Positions 51,393 to 63,335 of a stretch of 64,000 nucleotides of DNA are shown in pieces (position 1 is the stretch's first letter; each line of letters starts with the position of its first letter). Under the pieces are notes generated by a model, which worked only from the letters and a program-made list of their open reading frames with translations, did not search any database and was not told the origin of the DNA. The translations under genes were made by a program, and so were the position numbers. This DNA is from Strigamia acuminata (taxonomy: Eukaryota; Arthropoda; Chilopoda; Geophilomorpha; Linotaeniidae). Where the stretch lies: NCBI GenBank assembly GCA_949358305.1, contig OX442314.1:63807369-63871368 (forward strand), written 5' to 3'.

Positions 51393-53250
51393 TAAACAAT
51401 AACAATTTCTTCAAATTAGATATTCTACGGTGACCACAACATCACTCGGAAAACCGTAGGACTACCCATTATGCGCCACCATTCTCTTTGCGCAATCAAA
51501 CCAACAAATCACCACCAAAAGTGTCTTTCATCACTTCTACTCATTCAACGATGTGAGAATACTTCCCTACAGCGTCCGTGTAAAATTCCTCAACTGAGTT
51601 ACGGAACTGGTCTTATTCTCATCCTCACATATGAGCCGGAAGTTAAAAGTATTTCATCTCAGCTATTCGTTTAAGTGCCCCGAGAACAACTCCTTATAGC
51701 GCCCGCCTAAAATTTCTCTACGGAGTTGCGGAACTGGTTTTGTTTCTCGCCACCATTACGGATGCGAATGAAGTATTTCCTCATAAAAATTCATCTCACA
51801 CGTCCTAGAGCATCAATTTCTTATAGCGCCCTCCTAAAATTTCTCTACGGAGTTGAGGAACTGATTTTGTGCTCTGGCCGTTGTGTTTGTGTTTCTCATC
51901 ATCATCATTTTGTGTTAAGTGTTTTTCAACAAGTGTAATATTCCACAAACTGCTGGAAACATTTATTGCGCAAATTTATCTGATCTTCATCACCGCTGGA
52001 TAAGTGCTCCAAAAGTGAAGTGTTAATTTTATTATGTTTATTTTTAAATACTTTAGCATGAACAGTTAGCCGAACAATTACGAGACTTTTATTTGCTATA
52101 GTGTTTTCTCCATTATTATTATTTTCATTATTATAATTTTATTATATTATGATATTTTTGAATTTAAATCCTGATTTATTCCAGAAATTATTCTGATTTT
52201 TAAAATTCCTCAAAATTGAGATGATTACATTTAATTTTAGTTTTTCTCATTTGAATTGCTGGAATGAGTCATGATAGTGATAATTATTTGTGATATTCAT
52301 AATTGTGATATATTAGTGTAATTTTTCAAAGTTCAGTATTTATTCCATTCTTCATAATACCTAATATTTCTAACTGTGATAATTTTCCCGTGGCAACCGG
52401 TCCGGTTGTGCATGAGGATACCTTAATCCCTGTTTTCATTATTTCCCTTTAATGATTCCAAATAGTGTCATATTTATATTTTTTGTTTATCGCGCCAACA
52501 TTGCGCAATTTTTATATTTTCTGTTTATTTCTCCTATCATTCCTTATATACCTACCTGATGTTAAGTCTACATACATGTATGGTATCCCTTACCTTGTTT
52601 TGTTTTGCGCATTCATTTGCGCCATGTTCCTAAAAAAAGGTATCCAATCCGAATAAAACCCCCTGTTCGTAAGATAAACTCTCTTGTGACATTCTTCATT
52701 TGTATTATTTTTCGTGTTTAAAATTTATCCGCGTAGAAATTTATTGCTTCGTTTTACAAAGCAAATGGGTAAAATATTTTATTGTGATGACTTAAATTGA
52801 AAGTGTATAGCCTCGAGTCCGTCCTAACCTAAAAAATTTAGTCCACGTCCCCCCTGTGAGTGTCGCGTGTTTAGTTAGTCTTGTCTTCGTCTATATCAAA
52901 ATTGTTTAATCTTTATTCGATGAGTTTTATACGATTTATTTGAAAATGTTTGTTTATTATTATTCCTAACCTTATTGATTTATAATTTTCATTTACAAGT
53001 CGGTCGGTAGATTTATTCTCAAGCTTCCTGATGAGTTAATTTTTGTTATTATTATTTATCTGGTGACGACCCCTAAATTCTCATAATCATCATATTTAGT
53101 CAAGATCTTATTTAATCAAGAGTATGTTAGTCTAGACATTTGTTTCACATATTTAACCAAGATTGTATTTATTATTGTATTGTTTTGAGTGAGTCTCTCT
53201 CTCTTTGCCTTTATTTCAACAACTATAATAAAGGTTTAAGGGGAGGGGGA
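51393..53250 (+). other. Gypsy-C 3' non-coding region
   Basis: No supported gene in 1.86 kb. It contains the tandem repeats at 51555-51900, and ends with the polypurine tract AAGGGGAGGGGGA (53238-53250) next to the 3' LTR. Confidence 0.7.
51555..51900 (+). repeat. About 120-bp imperfect tandem repeats
   Basis: Three diverged copies share TAGCGCCCGCCTAAAATT and CTACGGAGTTGCGGAACTGG (starts near 51571, 51696 and 51816). The third is partial. Confidence 0.75.
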
Positions 53251-53924
53251 TGTCACGGGCACGTCTACCCGCCTATTTTTATTTTAGAATAACCCGATCT
53301 TATTTCTTATAATATTTTCTTGTTTCTCTCACTTGTGATGATTCATCTCACTTACTCATCTTCATTTAATGAATGCGCAATCTAGATGATGCGCATATCA
53401 TTATTTCTACAATTGAACTCCTATTTTCACCTTTCCACCCCCCTTCTCTAATTGATCTGACCAGTCACATGACTGAGTTTTCCTCTTTCCAATCATCCTA
53501 AGTTTAATCACTTCTTCTTATGCTCTCTACTGGATAACACCATTTCTCCTTTAGTAACATCTAGATTTAGTCCTCTATTATTTGCGCCTTCAACAAGCGC
53601 CACTACATCTAACCCTATTGCGCTATTTTCTAAGCCGACATCTTTTATATTATCACTGCCCGATGATATCCCCTTTCCACTCTAGGTAATGTCATCGCGC
53701 TTTCATTCTTTTACGCCTACAAACACCCGTCGTAAGCAAGGAACTGTCCAATATAAATTATGTTAGTCAAACGCGAGTATTAGGTTTCCTGAGTTTCTGG
53801 ATGTCCACATTTGAAGGAAACAAGGTTTAGGGAAATCTACGAACTTTGCCCATTACTATTGCGCGAATTAGTTTTTGCGCGATATTGTTTAGAATTAATT
53901 ATACCAACAGAATTAATCGTGACA
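53251..53924 (+). repeat. Gypsy-C 3' LTR
   Basis: A 674-bp LTR, TGTCACGGG...CGTGACA. Its last 416 bases equal 32364-32779. The satellite starts at the next base. Confidence 0.9.
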
Positions 53925-54511
53925 AAACCTCAAAGATTTTCAAAAAATCTCAAAGATTTTCAAAAATCCTAAAAATTTTCAAAAAACCTCAAAGATTTTT
54001 AAAAAACCTCAAAGATTTTCCAAAAACCTCAAAGATTTTCAAAAAACCTCAAAGATTTTCAAAAAGGTTTAAAGATTTTCAAAATATCTCTAAGGTTTTC
54101 AAAAAACCTCAAAGATTTTCTAAAAGCCACAAATATTTTCAAAAAAACTCAAAGATTTTCAAAAAACCTCAAAGATTTTCAAAAAACCTTAAAGATTTTC
54201 AAAAAACCTCAAAGATTTTCAAAAAACCTCAAAGATTTTCAAAAAACCTCAAAGATTTTCAAAAAACCTCAAAGATTTTCAAAAAACCACAAAGATTTTC
54301 TTAAAGGCACAAATATTTTCAAAAAACCTCAAAGATTTTCTAAAAGCCACAAATATTTTCAAAAAACCTCAAAGATTTTCAAAAACCACAAAGATTTTCT
54401 TAAAGGCACAAATATTTTCAAAAAACCTCAAAGATTTTCAAAAATACTCAAAGATTTTCAAAAAACCTCAAAGATTTTTAAAAAACTTCAAAAAACTTTA
54501 AAGATTTTCAA
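53925..54511. repeat. Satellite block A1
   Basis: About 29 units of the A family, more variable than the B blocks, with variants such as TTAAAGGCACAAATATTTTC. Confidence 0.85.
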
Positions 54512-56356
54512 AATCAGTGAAAATGTTTCAAAATCTTTAAAAATGTTTCAAAATCTTTGAAAATGTTTCAAAATCTTTGAAAATGTTTCAAAATCTTTGA
54601 AAATGTTTCAAAATCTTTGAAAATGTTTCAAAATCTTTGAAAATGTTTCAAAATCTTTGAAAATGTTTCAAAATCTTTGAAAATGTTTCAAAATCTTTGA
54701 AAATGTTTCAAAATCTTTGAAAATGTTTCAAAATCTTTGAAAATGTTTCAAAATCTTTGAAAATGTTTCAAAATCTTTGAAAATGTTTCAAAATCTTTGA
54801 AAATGTTTCAAAATCTTTGAAAATGTTTCAAAATCTTTGAAAATGTTTCAAAATCTTTGAAAATGTTTCAAAATCTGTGAAAATGTTTCAAAATCTTTGA
54901 AAATGTTTCAAAATCTTTGAAAATGTTTCAAAATCTTTGAAAATGTTTCAAAATCTTTGAAAATGTTTCAAAATCTTTGAAAATGTTTCAAAATCTTTGA
55001 AAATGTTTCAAAATCTTTGAAAATGTTTCAAAATCTTTGAAAATGTTTCAAAATCTTTGAAAATGTTTCAAAATCTTTGAAAATGTTTCAAAATCTTTGA
55101 AAATGTTTCAAAATCTTTGAAAATGTTTCAAAATCTTTGAAAATGTTTCAAAATCTTTGAAAATGTTTCATAATCTTTGAAAATGTTTCATAATCTTTGA
55201 AAATGTTTCAAAATCTTTGAAAATGTTTCATAATCTTTGAAAATGTTTCAAAATCTTTGAAAATGTTTCAAAATCTTTGAAAATGTTTCAAAATCTTTGA
55301 AAATGTTTCAAAATCTTTGAAAATGTTTCAAAATCTTTGAAAATGTTTCAAAATCTTTGAAAATGTTTCAAAATCTTTGAAAATGTTTCAAAATCTTTGA
55401 AAATGTTTCAAAATCTTTGAAAATGTTTCAAAATCTTTGAAAATGTTTCAAAATCTTTGAAAATGTTTCATAATCTTTGAAAATGTTTCAAAATCTTTGA
55501 AAATGTTTCATAATCTTTGAAAATGTTTCAAAATCTTTGAAAATGTTTCAAAATCTTTGAAAATGTTTCAAAACCTTTGAAAATGTTTCAAAATCTTTGA
55601 AAATGTTTCAAAATCTTTGAAAATGTTTCAAAATCTTTGAAAATGTTTCAAAATCTTTGAAAATGTTTCAAAATCTTTGAAAATGTTTCAAAATCTTTGA
55701 AAATGTTTCAAAATCTTTGAAAATGTTTCATAATCTTTGAAAATGTTTCAAAATCTTTGAAAATGTTTCAAAATCTTTGAAAATGTTTCAAAATCTTTGA
55801 AAATGTTTCAAAATCTTTGAAAATGTTTCAAAATCTTTGAAAATGTTTCAAAATCTTTGAAAATGTTTCAAAACCTTTGAAAATGTTTCAAAATCTTTGA
55901 AAATGTTTCAAAATCTTTGAAAATGTTTCAAAATCTTTGAAAATGTTTCAAAATCTTTGAAAATGTTTCAAAATCTTTGAAAATGTTTCAAAATCTTTGA
56001 AAATGTTTCAAAATCTGTGAAAATGTTTCAAAATCTTTGAAAATGTTTCAAAATCTTTGAAAATGTTTCAAAATCTTTGAAAATGTTTCAAAATCTTTGA
56101 AAATGTTTCAAAATCTTTGAAAATGTTTCAAAATCTTTGAAAATGTTTCAAAATCTTTGAAAATGTTTCAAAATCTTTGAAAATGTTTCAAAATTTTTGA
56201 AAATGTTTCAAAATCTTTGAAAATGTTTCAAAATCTTTGAAAATGTTTCAAAATCTTTGAAAATGTTTCAAAATCTTTGAAAATGTTTCAAAATCTTTGA
56301 AAATGTTTCAAAATCTTTGAAAATGTTTCAAAATCTTTGAAAATGTTTCAAAATCT
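54512..56356. repeat. Satellite block B1
   Basis: About 92 units of the B family, very uniform; scattered variants CATAATCTTTG and AAACCTTTG. Confidence 0.9.
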
Positions 56357-56766
56357 CAAAACCTCAAAGATTTTCAAAAAACCTCAAAGATTTTCAAAAA
56401 ACTCAAAGATTTTCAAAAAGGTTTAAATATTTTCAAAAAAGCTCTAAGATTTTCAAAAAACCTCAAAGATTTTTCAAAAACCTTAAAGATTTTCAAAAAA
56501 CCTCAAAGATTTTCAAAAAACCTCAAAGATTTTCAAAAAACCTCAAAGATTTTCAAAAAACCTCAAAGATTTTCAAAAAACCTCAAAGATTTTCAAAAAA
56601 CCTCAAAGATTTTCAAAAAACCACAAAGATTTTCTAAAAGCCACAAATATTTTCAAAAAACCTCAAAGATTTTCAAAAAACCACAAAGATTTTCTTAAAG
56701 GCACAAATATTTTCAAAAAACCTCAAAGATTTTTAAAAAACTTCAAAAAACTTCAAAGATTTTCAA
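56357..56766. repeat. Satellite block A2
   Basis: About 20 units of the A family, starting with CAAAACCTCAAAG like block A3. Confidence 0.85.
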
Positions 56767-57651
56767 AATCAGTGAAAATGTTTCAAAATCTTTAAAAATG
56801 TTTCAAAATCTTTGAAAATGTTTCAAAATCTTTGAAAATGTTTCAAAATCTTTGAAAATGTTTCAAAATCTTTGAAAATGTTTCAAAATCTTTGAAAATG
56901 TTTCAAAATCTTTGAAAATGTTTCAAAATCTTTGAAAATGTTTCAAAATCTTTGAAAATGTTTCAAAATCTTTGAAAATGTTTCAAAATCTTTGAAAATG
57001 TTTCAAAATCTTTGAAAATGTTTCAAAATCTTTGAAAATGTTTCAAAATCTTTGAAATTGTTTCAAAATCTTTGAAAATGTTTCAAAATCTTTGAAAATG
57101 TTTCAAAATCTTTGAAAATGTTTCAAAATCTTTGAAAATGTTTCAAAATCTTTGAAAATGTTTCAAAATCTTTGAAAATGTTTCAAAATCTTTGAAAATG
57201 TTTCAAAATCTTTGAAAATGTTTCAAAATCTTTGAAAATGTTTCATAATCTTTGAAAATGTTTCAAAATCTTTGAAAATGTTTCATAATCTTTGAAAATG
57301 TTTCAAAATCTTTGAAAATGTTTCAAAATCTTTGAAAATGTTTCAAAATCTTTGAAAATGTTTCAAAATCTTTGAAAATGTTTCAAAATCTTTGAAAATG
57401 TTTCAAAATCTTTGAAAATGTTTCAAAATCTTTGAAAATGTTTCAAAATCTTTGAAAATGTTTCAAAATCTTTGAAAATGTTTCAAAATCTTTGAAAATG
57501 TTTCGAAATCTTTGAAAATGTTTCAAAATCTTTGAAAATGTTTCAAAATCTTTGAAAATGTTTCGAAATCTTTGAAAATGTTTCAAAATCTTTGAAAATG
57601 TTTCAAAATCTTTGAAAATGTTTCAAAATTTTTGAAAATGTTTCAAAATCT
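56767..57651. repeat. Satellite block B2
   Basis: About 44 units of the B family, starting AATCAGTGAAAATG like B1 and B3. Confidence 0.9.
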
Positions 57652-58580
57652 CAAAACCTCAAAGATTTTCAAAAAACCTCAAAGATTTTCAAAAAACTCA
57701 AAAGATTTTCAAAAAGGTTTAAAGATTTTCAAAAAAGCTCTAAGATTTTCAAAAAACCTCAAAGATTTTTCAAAAACCTTAAAGATTTTCAAAAAACCTC
57801 AAAGATTTTCAAAAAACCTCAAAGATTTTCAAAAAACCTCAAAGATTTTCAAAAAACCTCAAAGATTTTCAAAAAAGCTCAAAGATTTAAAATAAACCTC
57901 AAAGATTTTCAAAAAACCTCAAAGATTTTCAAAAAACCTCAAAGATTTTCAAAAAACCTCAAAGATTTTCAAAAAGGTTTAAAGATTTTCAAAAAACCAC
58001 AAAGATTTTCTTAAAGGCACAAATATTTTAAACAAAACTCAAATATTCTCAAAAAAGCTCTAAGATTTTCAAAAAACTTCAAAGATTTTCCAAAACCTCA
58101 AAGATTTTCAAAAATACTCAAAGATTTTCAAAAAACCTCAAAGATTTTCAAAAATACTCAAAGATTTTCAAAAAACCTCAAAGATTTTCAAAAAACTTCA
58201 AAGATTTTTAAAAAACCTCAAAGATTTTCAAAAAATCTCAAAGATTTTCAAAAATCCTAAAAATTTTCAAAAAACCTCAAAGATTTTCAAAAAACCTCAA
58301 AGATTTTTCAAAAACCTCAAAGATTTTCAAAAAAGCTCAAAGATTTTCAATAAACCTCAAAGATTTTCAAAAAACCTCAAAGATTTTCAAAAAACCTCAA
58401 AGATTTTCAAAAAACCTCAAAGATTTTCAAAAAACCTCAAAGATTTTCAAAAAACCACAAAGATTTTCTTAAAGGCACAAATATTTTCAAAAAACCTCAA
58501 AGATTTTCAAAAATACTCAAAGATTTTCAAAAAACCTCAAAGATTTTTAAAAAACTTCAAAAAACTTCAAAGATTTTCAA
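57652..58580. repeat. Satellite block A3
   Basis: About 46 units of the A family with several variants. Confidence 0.85.
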
Positions 58581-59184
58581 AATCAGTGAAAATGTTTCAA
58601 AATCTTTAAAAATGTTTCAAAATCTTTGAAAATGTTTCAAAATCTTTGAAAATGTTTCAAAATCTTTGAAAATGTTTCAAAATCTTTGAAAATGTTTCAA
58701 AATCTTTGAAAATGTTTCAAAATCTTTGAAAATGTTTCAAAATCTTTGAAAATGTTTCAAAATCTTTGAAAATGTTTCAAAATCTTTGAAAATGTTTCAA
58801 AATCTTTGAAAATGTTTCATAATCTTTGAAAATGTTTCAAAATCTTTGAAAATGTTTCATAATCTTTGAAAATGTTTCAAAATCTTTGAAAATGTTTCAA
58901 AATCTTTGAAAATGTTTCAAAATCTTTGAAAATGTTTCAAAATCTTTGAAAATGTTTCAAAATCTTTGAAAATGTTTCAAAATCTTTGAAAATGTTTCAA
59001 AATCTTTGAAAATGTTTCAAAATCTTTGAAAATGTTTCAAAATCTTTGAAAATGTTTCAAAATCTTTGAAAATGTTTCAAAATCTTTGAAAATGTTTCCA
59101 AATCTTTGAAAATGTTTCCAAATCTTTGAAAATGTTTCAAAATCTTTGAAAATGTTTCAAAATCTTTGAAAATGTTGAAAAATC
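58581..59184. repeat. Satellite block B3
   Basis: About 30 units of the B family, ending against the Gypsy-D LTR. Confidence 0.9.
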
Positions 59185-59709
59185 TGTCACGGGTGAGCTT
59201 TCCTAATTCTTAATTTTCAATTTTATTCCTCACCTGTTCTCATTCTTAATTTATGCGCGCGACCTTGTCGCGGTTTTTATTTTAACCTCATTTGTTAATT
59301 TTGGTCATGTGACAATCGATCAGCTGATCAATCGATCAGCTGACCGATTGTTATAAATATCGCGACGTGTCGATTTTCCGACACTTCGCGACCGATACTA
59401 ATTTGGACCACAAGTCATAATTTATTTGCTATCTATAATTTCTAACCGAACTTGCTCAACTCCCATACTTTTATTCTGCCCGGTGACATTCGAAGCTCCC
59501 TTTTGCGATTGAATTATCTGGGTTTTGGTCGATTATTTTCGATACACAAACATTTCGATATCAGGAATCGAGTCGACTAAATAACTTCAACGGAACTGGA
59601 GTTTTCATATGACCGACACCCACGCTGAAGGTCATACTTTCAAAGGAAATTCCGCGAACCTGCGAATACGTGTTTAACGCACGAACATTTTATAACCTCC
59701 GCGTTATAA
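59185..59709 (+). repeat. Gypsy-D 5' LTR
   Basis: It starts TGTCACGGG like the Gypsy-C LTR, but the rest differs. It contains CGATCAGCTGATCAATCGAT (a tandem palindromic motif, about 59317-59350) followed by a TATA-like TTATAAATAT. The right end is judged from the primer site and is uncertain by a few bases. Confidence 0.75.
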
Positions 59710-59712
59710 ACT

Positions 59713-59730
59713 TGGCGAGCTAGACAGGAT
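59713..59730 (+). other. Gypsy-D primer-binding site (tRNA-Arg-like)
   Basis: TGGCGAGCTAGACAGGAT matches the Gypsy-C site except at three positions. Confidence 0.55.
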
Positions 59731-59815
59731 TCTGCTTTATCGAGGGAACCAGCGAGATAGTTAGTATTCTCATTTTGCATTAATTATTATAATTTTTATT
59801 TTACGTTATTTCATC

Positions 59816-61720
59816 ATGGCGTCACCGTTAGAAGGTAATGGTATTTCATATCCAGCTCTGGACCCTTTTGACATAAACGAGTTGGAATTACTGGAGGAAA
59901 TGCGCGATAACAGAAGGCAAGCGCGAGCGACGACGGTTGTGAATGTTACAACTTCACCGTTGGTGACATTTTCAACCGACATTTTGACAACTGTCGCGAG
60001 TCCAGCTAGCGCAAGGGTGCAACCAATGGTTGTGCACACAACAACGTCGCGAATGTCGCCGACTGAAATAGTCAGCGTTTCGTCGACACCACCAATTGGT
60101 GATGGGGGGCAAGCAAGTCCTCAAGCATCATTTTTTGGCGATCTGCGCACCGAATTCCAACAGTTTTTAAGGAATTGCAGGGACAGCATTCTAACACAGC
60201 CCGCTTCGCGTTCTCCTGGGTCCGTACATTCAGAGGGATATTCGGCAACCCGTGGCCAACAGACGAGCGGGAAGAAGACGTCTTCATTATTTGCAGAGCC
60301 TTCCTTGGGCAGGACTCGAGCGGCAACAACATCGCATCATCAAGCGAACACGGAGCCACGACATCGATCCGCGTCGACAAGCCATCCACGAGCAGGCATA
60401 GACAGAAACCAGGGACTTCCACGTGAACATGCTAAAAGCCCACCATCGCTTCAAAGTGCGCGCGATGACGCGTCTAAAGTTAATGAAGAGGTAATGTCAT
60501 CAATTTTGTATTCAAAAATGAAGTATCCAAAGCCTGAGCCAGCAACTAAAGAACAGTTGTCGCTCCCATCTTTACCTGATTCGGATGACCCGACTGGTCG
60601 TCGAAAATGGAAAGTGGAAAAAATTCCGCACTTTAATCCGGACAAGACAGACTTTGATACAGTGAATTCATTTTTGGCAGAGCTTTTTTCACACATGTGG
60701 CAGGTGGGAGCTCCGGAGCGCGATTATTTAAAGGCTTATGCAGCCACCGCTTTAAAAGGTCGCGCGTTGACTTGGTGGACGACTATGAAACTTAAACCCA
60801 AGACTTGGAAGGAGTTTGAGGTACTTTTCCGACAAACATATTCAATGAATACGGCCGCAGCGAATGCTAAATTGAGCCAACGCAAGCAAAGACCGGGCGA
60901 GTCTACAACTGCATTTTTGAGTGAAATTGCTCATTATTTGCAAATTGCAGGCTATAAAGAAAGAACACTAAGGTGGGAAAAGGCCCAAAATATGCTGCAA
61001 ACGCAGGTAGTATTATTGATGCGAAATTGGGGAGTAAGTAGTCTTGAGAAGGCGATTCGAGTCGGAAATGATGTGGACAATAGATTGCAACTTGATTCAC
61101 TGCGATCGCTCGAATTTAAGCAAAGTGGAATAGTAGATCAGGCCTTTATGCCCCTTCCTAAGGAGTATACTATTCCTACGATGCTGAAGCCTGTGGAAGA
61201 AGCTAAGGTGGAGAAGCCCAAATTTTCTACTTTTTCTAGATCTGGACAGTTTTCGCGACAGCAGCTTTCCAAACAAATTGCTGCGGTACTGCTAGCAATG
61301 GAAAGCCAACCGGAAGTTTCTCGCCCATACGGAGCGGATGAGGAGTCGGAAAGTAGTGGATACGACCCAGAGGAAATCAAACAAGATGTGGCAGCAGTAG
61401 CTGTCAAAACGGAAACAAAGACGGCGGCCGCAAAAAATGAAGTCAAAATCGCGACGACAAAACTTGAAGTTCCGTCAAACGTTCCAAAGGATCATGTTTG
61501 CTCGACTCGCGTTACTACTTTCGACCCAACGCCATCACCACCGGAGTCGGTCAAGCGCCCAGATCACACAACTTAGCGCCGAACTAAGAAGAACCGCTGG
61601 TATATGGTCGAAAATGACACATGGCGTCCATTTTGCCTAATCTGTCATAAACTCTTCGAGCGGTCGGAAAACTTCCAAGGCCTGCCAGGAAGCGGGGCAA
61701 CAAAGCCAGGCCAAAAGTAA
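59816..61720 (+). pseudogene. Gypsy-D Gag, one in-frame stop
   Basis: The frame is open from ATG 59816 to TAG 61574-61576, then continues in the same frame to TAA 61718-61720, giving 634 codons against 635 residues for Gypsy-C Gag. The capsid part is well conserved (KIPHFNPDKTDFDTVNSFL, ALTWWTTMKLKPKTWKEFEV, NTAAANAKLSQRKQRPGES). The C-terminal part after the stop retains WRPFCLICHKLFER, the same CxxC motif as Gypsy-C, and KDHVC lies before it. The stop falls where Gypsy-C has Trp. No CCHC knuckle. Confidence 0.85.
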
Positions 61721-62842
61721 ACACCAATTGCCCCGACTTACCCGAAAACTGTGCAGAAACACGAGAAAGTACAACACCATCACCAGCGCCAACATTGACG
61801 AATGCAAGCGCTACTCATAATACATCAATTCAAAATAATTCATCAATCGCTCCCCAGGAGCTTAAACTTCAAGAGAAATCAGCTTCTGTTATTCCAAAAT
61901 CACCCATCATCACACTGCAACCGGAAAAACCCAAGTTGACAGTTCTTCAACCTAAAAATAAAGACAAAGTGGTAAGTAAGATCATCACTAATGAATTTAT
62001 TAATACTATTTCCAGAGTTAGCATCGCGACTTTGCCCTCGCCTGGCTCGATCAACCAAGTGGACGCGAAGTTTGTAATGTTATCACCCGCGGAGTTATTT
62101 AAAACGCAGGAGCCCATAATCGAAATCACCAAACGCGATAGATTTAAGGCAGATGCACCATGTGTAAGAATTGCATGGTCTGACGTCTCTTTCATCGCGA
62201 TTTTCGATTCTGGGGCACAAACCTGCATAATGTCGGACAAACTTTTCAACCAATTAAAGGACAAAATGGAACTGCAAATGATGCCGTTAAATGAATTTGT
62301 CAGAACTGCAACAAACGACACTGTCAAAGTGACAGGCTCTGTACAACTTGCAGTTAGAGGACCCCGCGCAATTATTAAATTTGTCTGTCTTGTGGTTCCC
62401 GAAACATCTCAAGATCTGCTTTTGGGACGCGACTTTTGCCGTGCAGTAGGCCTCTGCACGTTGCATGGTCGACAAGAATGGTATTTAGAGGGATCTGAAG
62501 AACGACGTAAGTTTTTGACAATTGATGAGGCATCACGATCAGAACCAGTTTTGTTGCTACCAATTGATAGAAAATATAGCAATGAACCTAAATTAGCGAT
62601 ATTACCTACTCCTACATCCCAAATCAATTGTGTTCTGCTTGACCATCGCCCACTCGCACGAGAAGTGTTCGAATATCCAAACGATGATGCACAATTTCGT
62701 GTCAAAAAGATCAAACATCGCGATTCTAATGAGTGGTCAAATATTTGGTCGCCTAAACGGCAAGAAAGATCAACTTCTTTTTCGTGTAGAGTTTCTAGTT
62801 TTCAGATAAAACCATCATTCAGTCAAGTTCAACGTTGGAAAC
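61667..62842 (+). pseudogene. Gypsy-D Pol, truncated by Copia-2
   Basis: Entered in the -1 frame from gag. It has a low-complexity lead, then protease with FDSGAQTCIMS (about 62205), LLLGRDFCRAVG and the EVFEYPNDD and WSPKR segments shared with Gypsy-C. At 62843 the Copia-2 LTR interrupts; the ORF runs on to 62940 in the LTR only by chance. Reverse transcriptase is not reached. Confidence 0.85.
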
Positions 62843-63312
62843 TGTTGGTATTTGGAGCAGGCATATGGTGTCAGTCAGCTAAAGTCGCGTGTTTCCGGTT
62901 AAATGCGACTGCGACACATCAAGTGTTTTACCGTATTTAGTCTCGAGGTCGAGAGTCGCTTGATTCTGGTTTTTATCTCGCGTGTTTATATATCGCAAGC
63001 GGCTCATATAGCACGGTAATCATTGTTAAGTCGTCTGCTCGAAAGACCTTATTGTTTAGTCTGTTTTGGTGTGTTATCACTTGATAATGCATGATTTTAC
63101 CTTTATTTATGTAAAGGACAAATCAATGATGGTTATCCATTGATTTGTTCTCTTTTGTTATGTACTTGACTTGAGGAGAACAAATCTCAAGTCATGACAC
63201 TTGTTTTTATGATTTGGTCAAATAAAATGGCTGCCGACAGTTTGTCAGCAATGTCAGCACATTTTAACTATGGCTGCATTTTTCCAACTCACTACACATT
63301 TAGTAAATCCCA
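62843..63312 (+). repeat. Copia-2 5' LTR
   Basis: About 470 bp, similar in length to the Copia-1 LTR (465). It contains AATAAAATGGCTGCC near 63221. The right end is set by the primer site and is uncertain by 1-2 bases. Confidence 0.7.
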
Positions 63313-63316
63313 ATAA

Positions 63317-63335
63317 TGGTAGCAGAGGATGGTTT
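63317..63335 (+). other. Copia-2 primer-binding site (initiator tRNA-Met)
   Basis: TGGTAGCAGAGGATGGTTT matches 19 bases of the complement of the initiator tRNA-Met 3' end, as recalled. Confidence 0.85.

Larger units (their letters stand above)
32364..53924 (+). mobile_element. Gypsy-C, giant Ty3/Gypsy element with ORF3
   Basis: The visible 416 bases of the 5' LTR (32364-32779) match 53509-53924 of the 3' LTR without a difference that I noticed. Between them are a tRNA-Arg-like primer site, gag, pol in the -1 frame, long non-coding DNA, ORF3, more non-coding DNA and a polypurine tract. Without the nested Copia-1 it is about 14 kb. Pol and ORF3 each carry in-frame stops. The right end abuts satellite DNA; the left end is lost in the gap. 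Confidence 0.9.
53925..59184. repeat. 5.26-kb satellite with alternating 20-bp families
   Basis: Family A (AAAGATTTTCAAAAAACCTC) and family B (AAAATCTTTGAAAATGTTTC) alternate as A-B-A-B-A-B. Part of A is the reverse complement of part of B. Each A-to-B and each B-to-A junction has the same wording, so A+B is a higher-order unit. The array is bounded exactly by the Gypsy-C 3' LTR and the Gypsy-D 5' LTR. It is non-coding. Confidence 0.95.
59185..62842 (+). mobile_element. Gypsy-D, relative of Gypsy-C, cut by Copia-2
   Basis: It has a 5' LTR, tRNA-Arg-like primer site, gag with one stop, and the start of pol. Pol breaks at 62842 where the Copia-2 LTR begins. Proteins align with Gypsy-C throughout, including the order of protease, EVFEYPNDD and WSPKR. 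The rest should lie past Copia-2, outside the window. Confidence 0.85.

Noticed and set aside
54512-56356. CRISPR-like array
   Set aside because: Units are contiguous 20-bp repeats without unique spacers in a eukaryotic setting.
53846-57895. Open frames reading KIFKKPQRFSKNLKDFQ-like repeats
   Set aside because: They follow from the 20-bp satellite unit read in one frame for a limited span; the same frame breaks in neighbouring blocks and there is no gene context.
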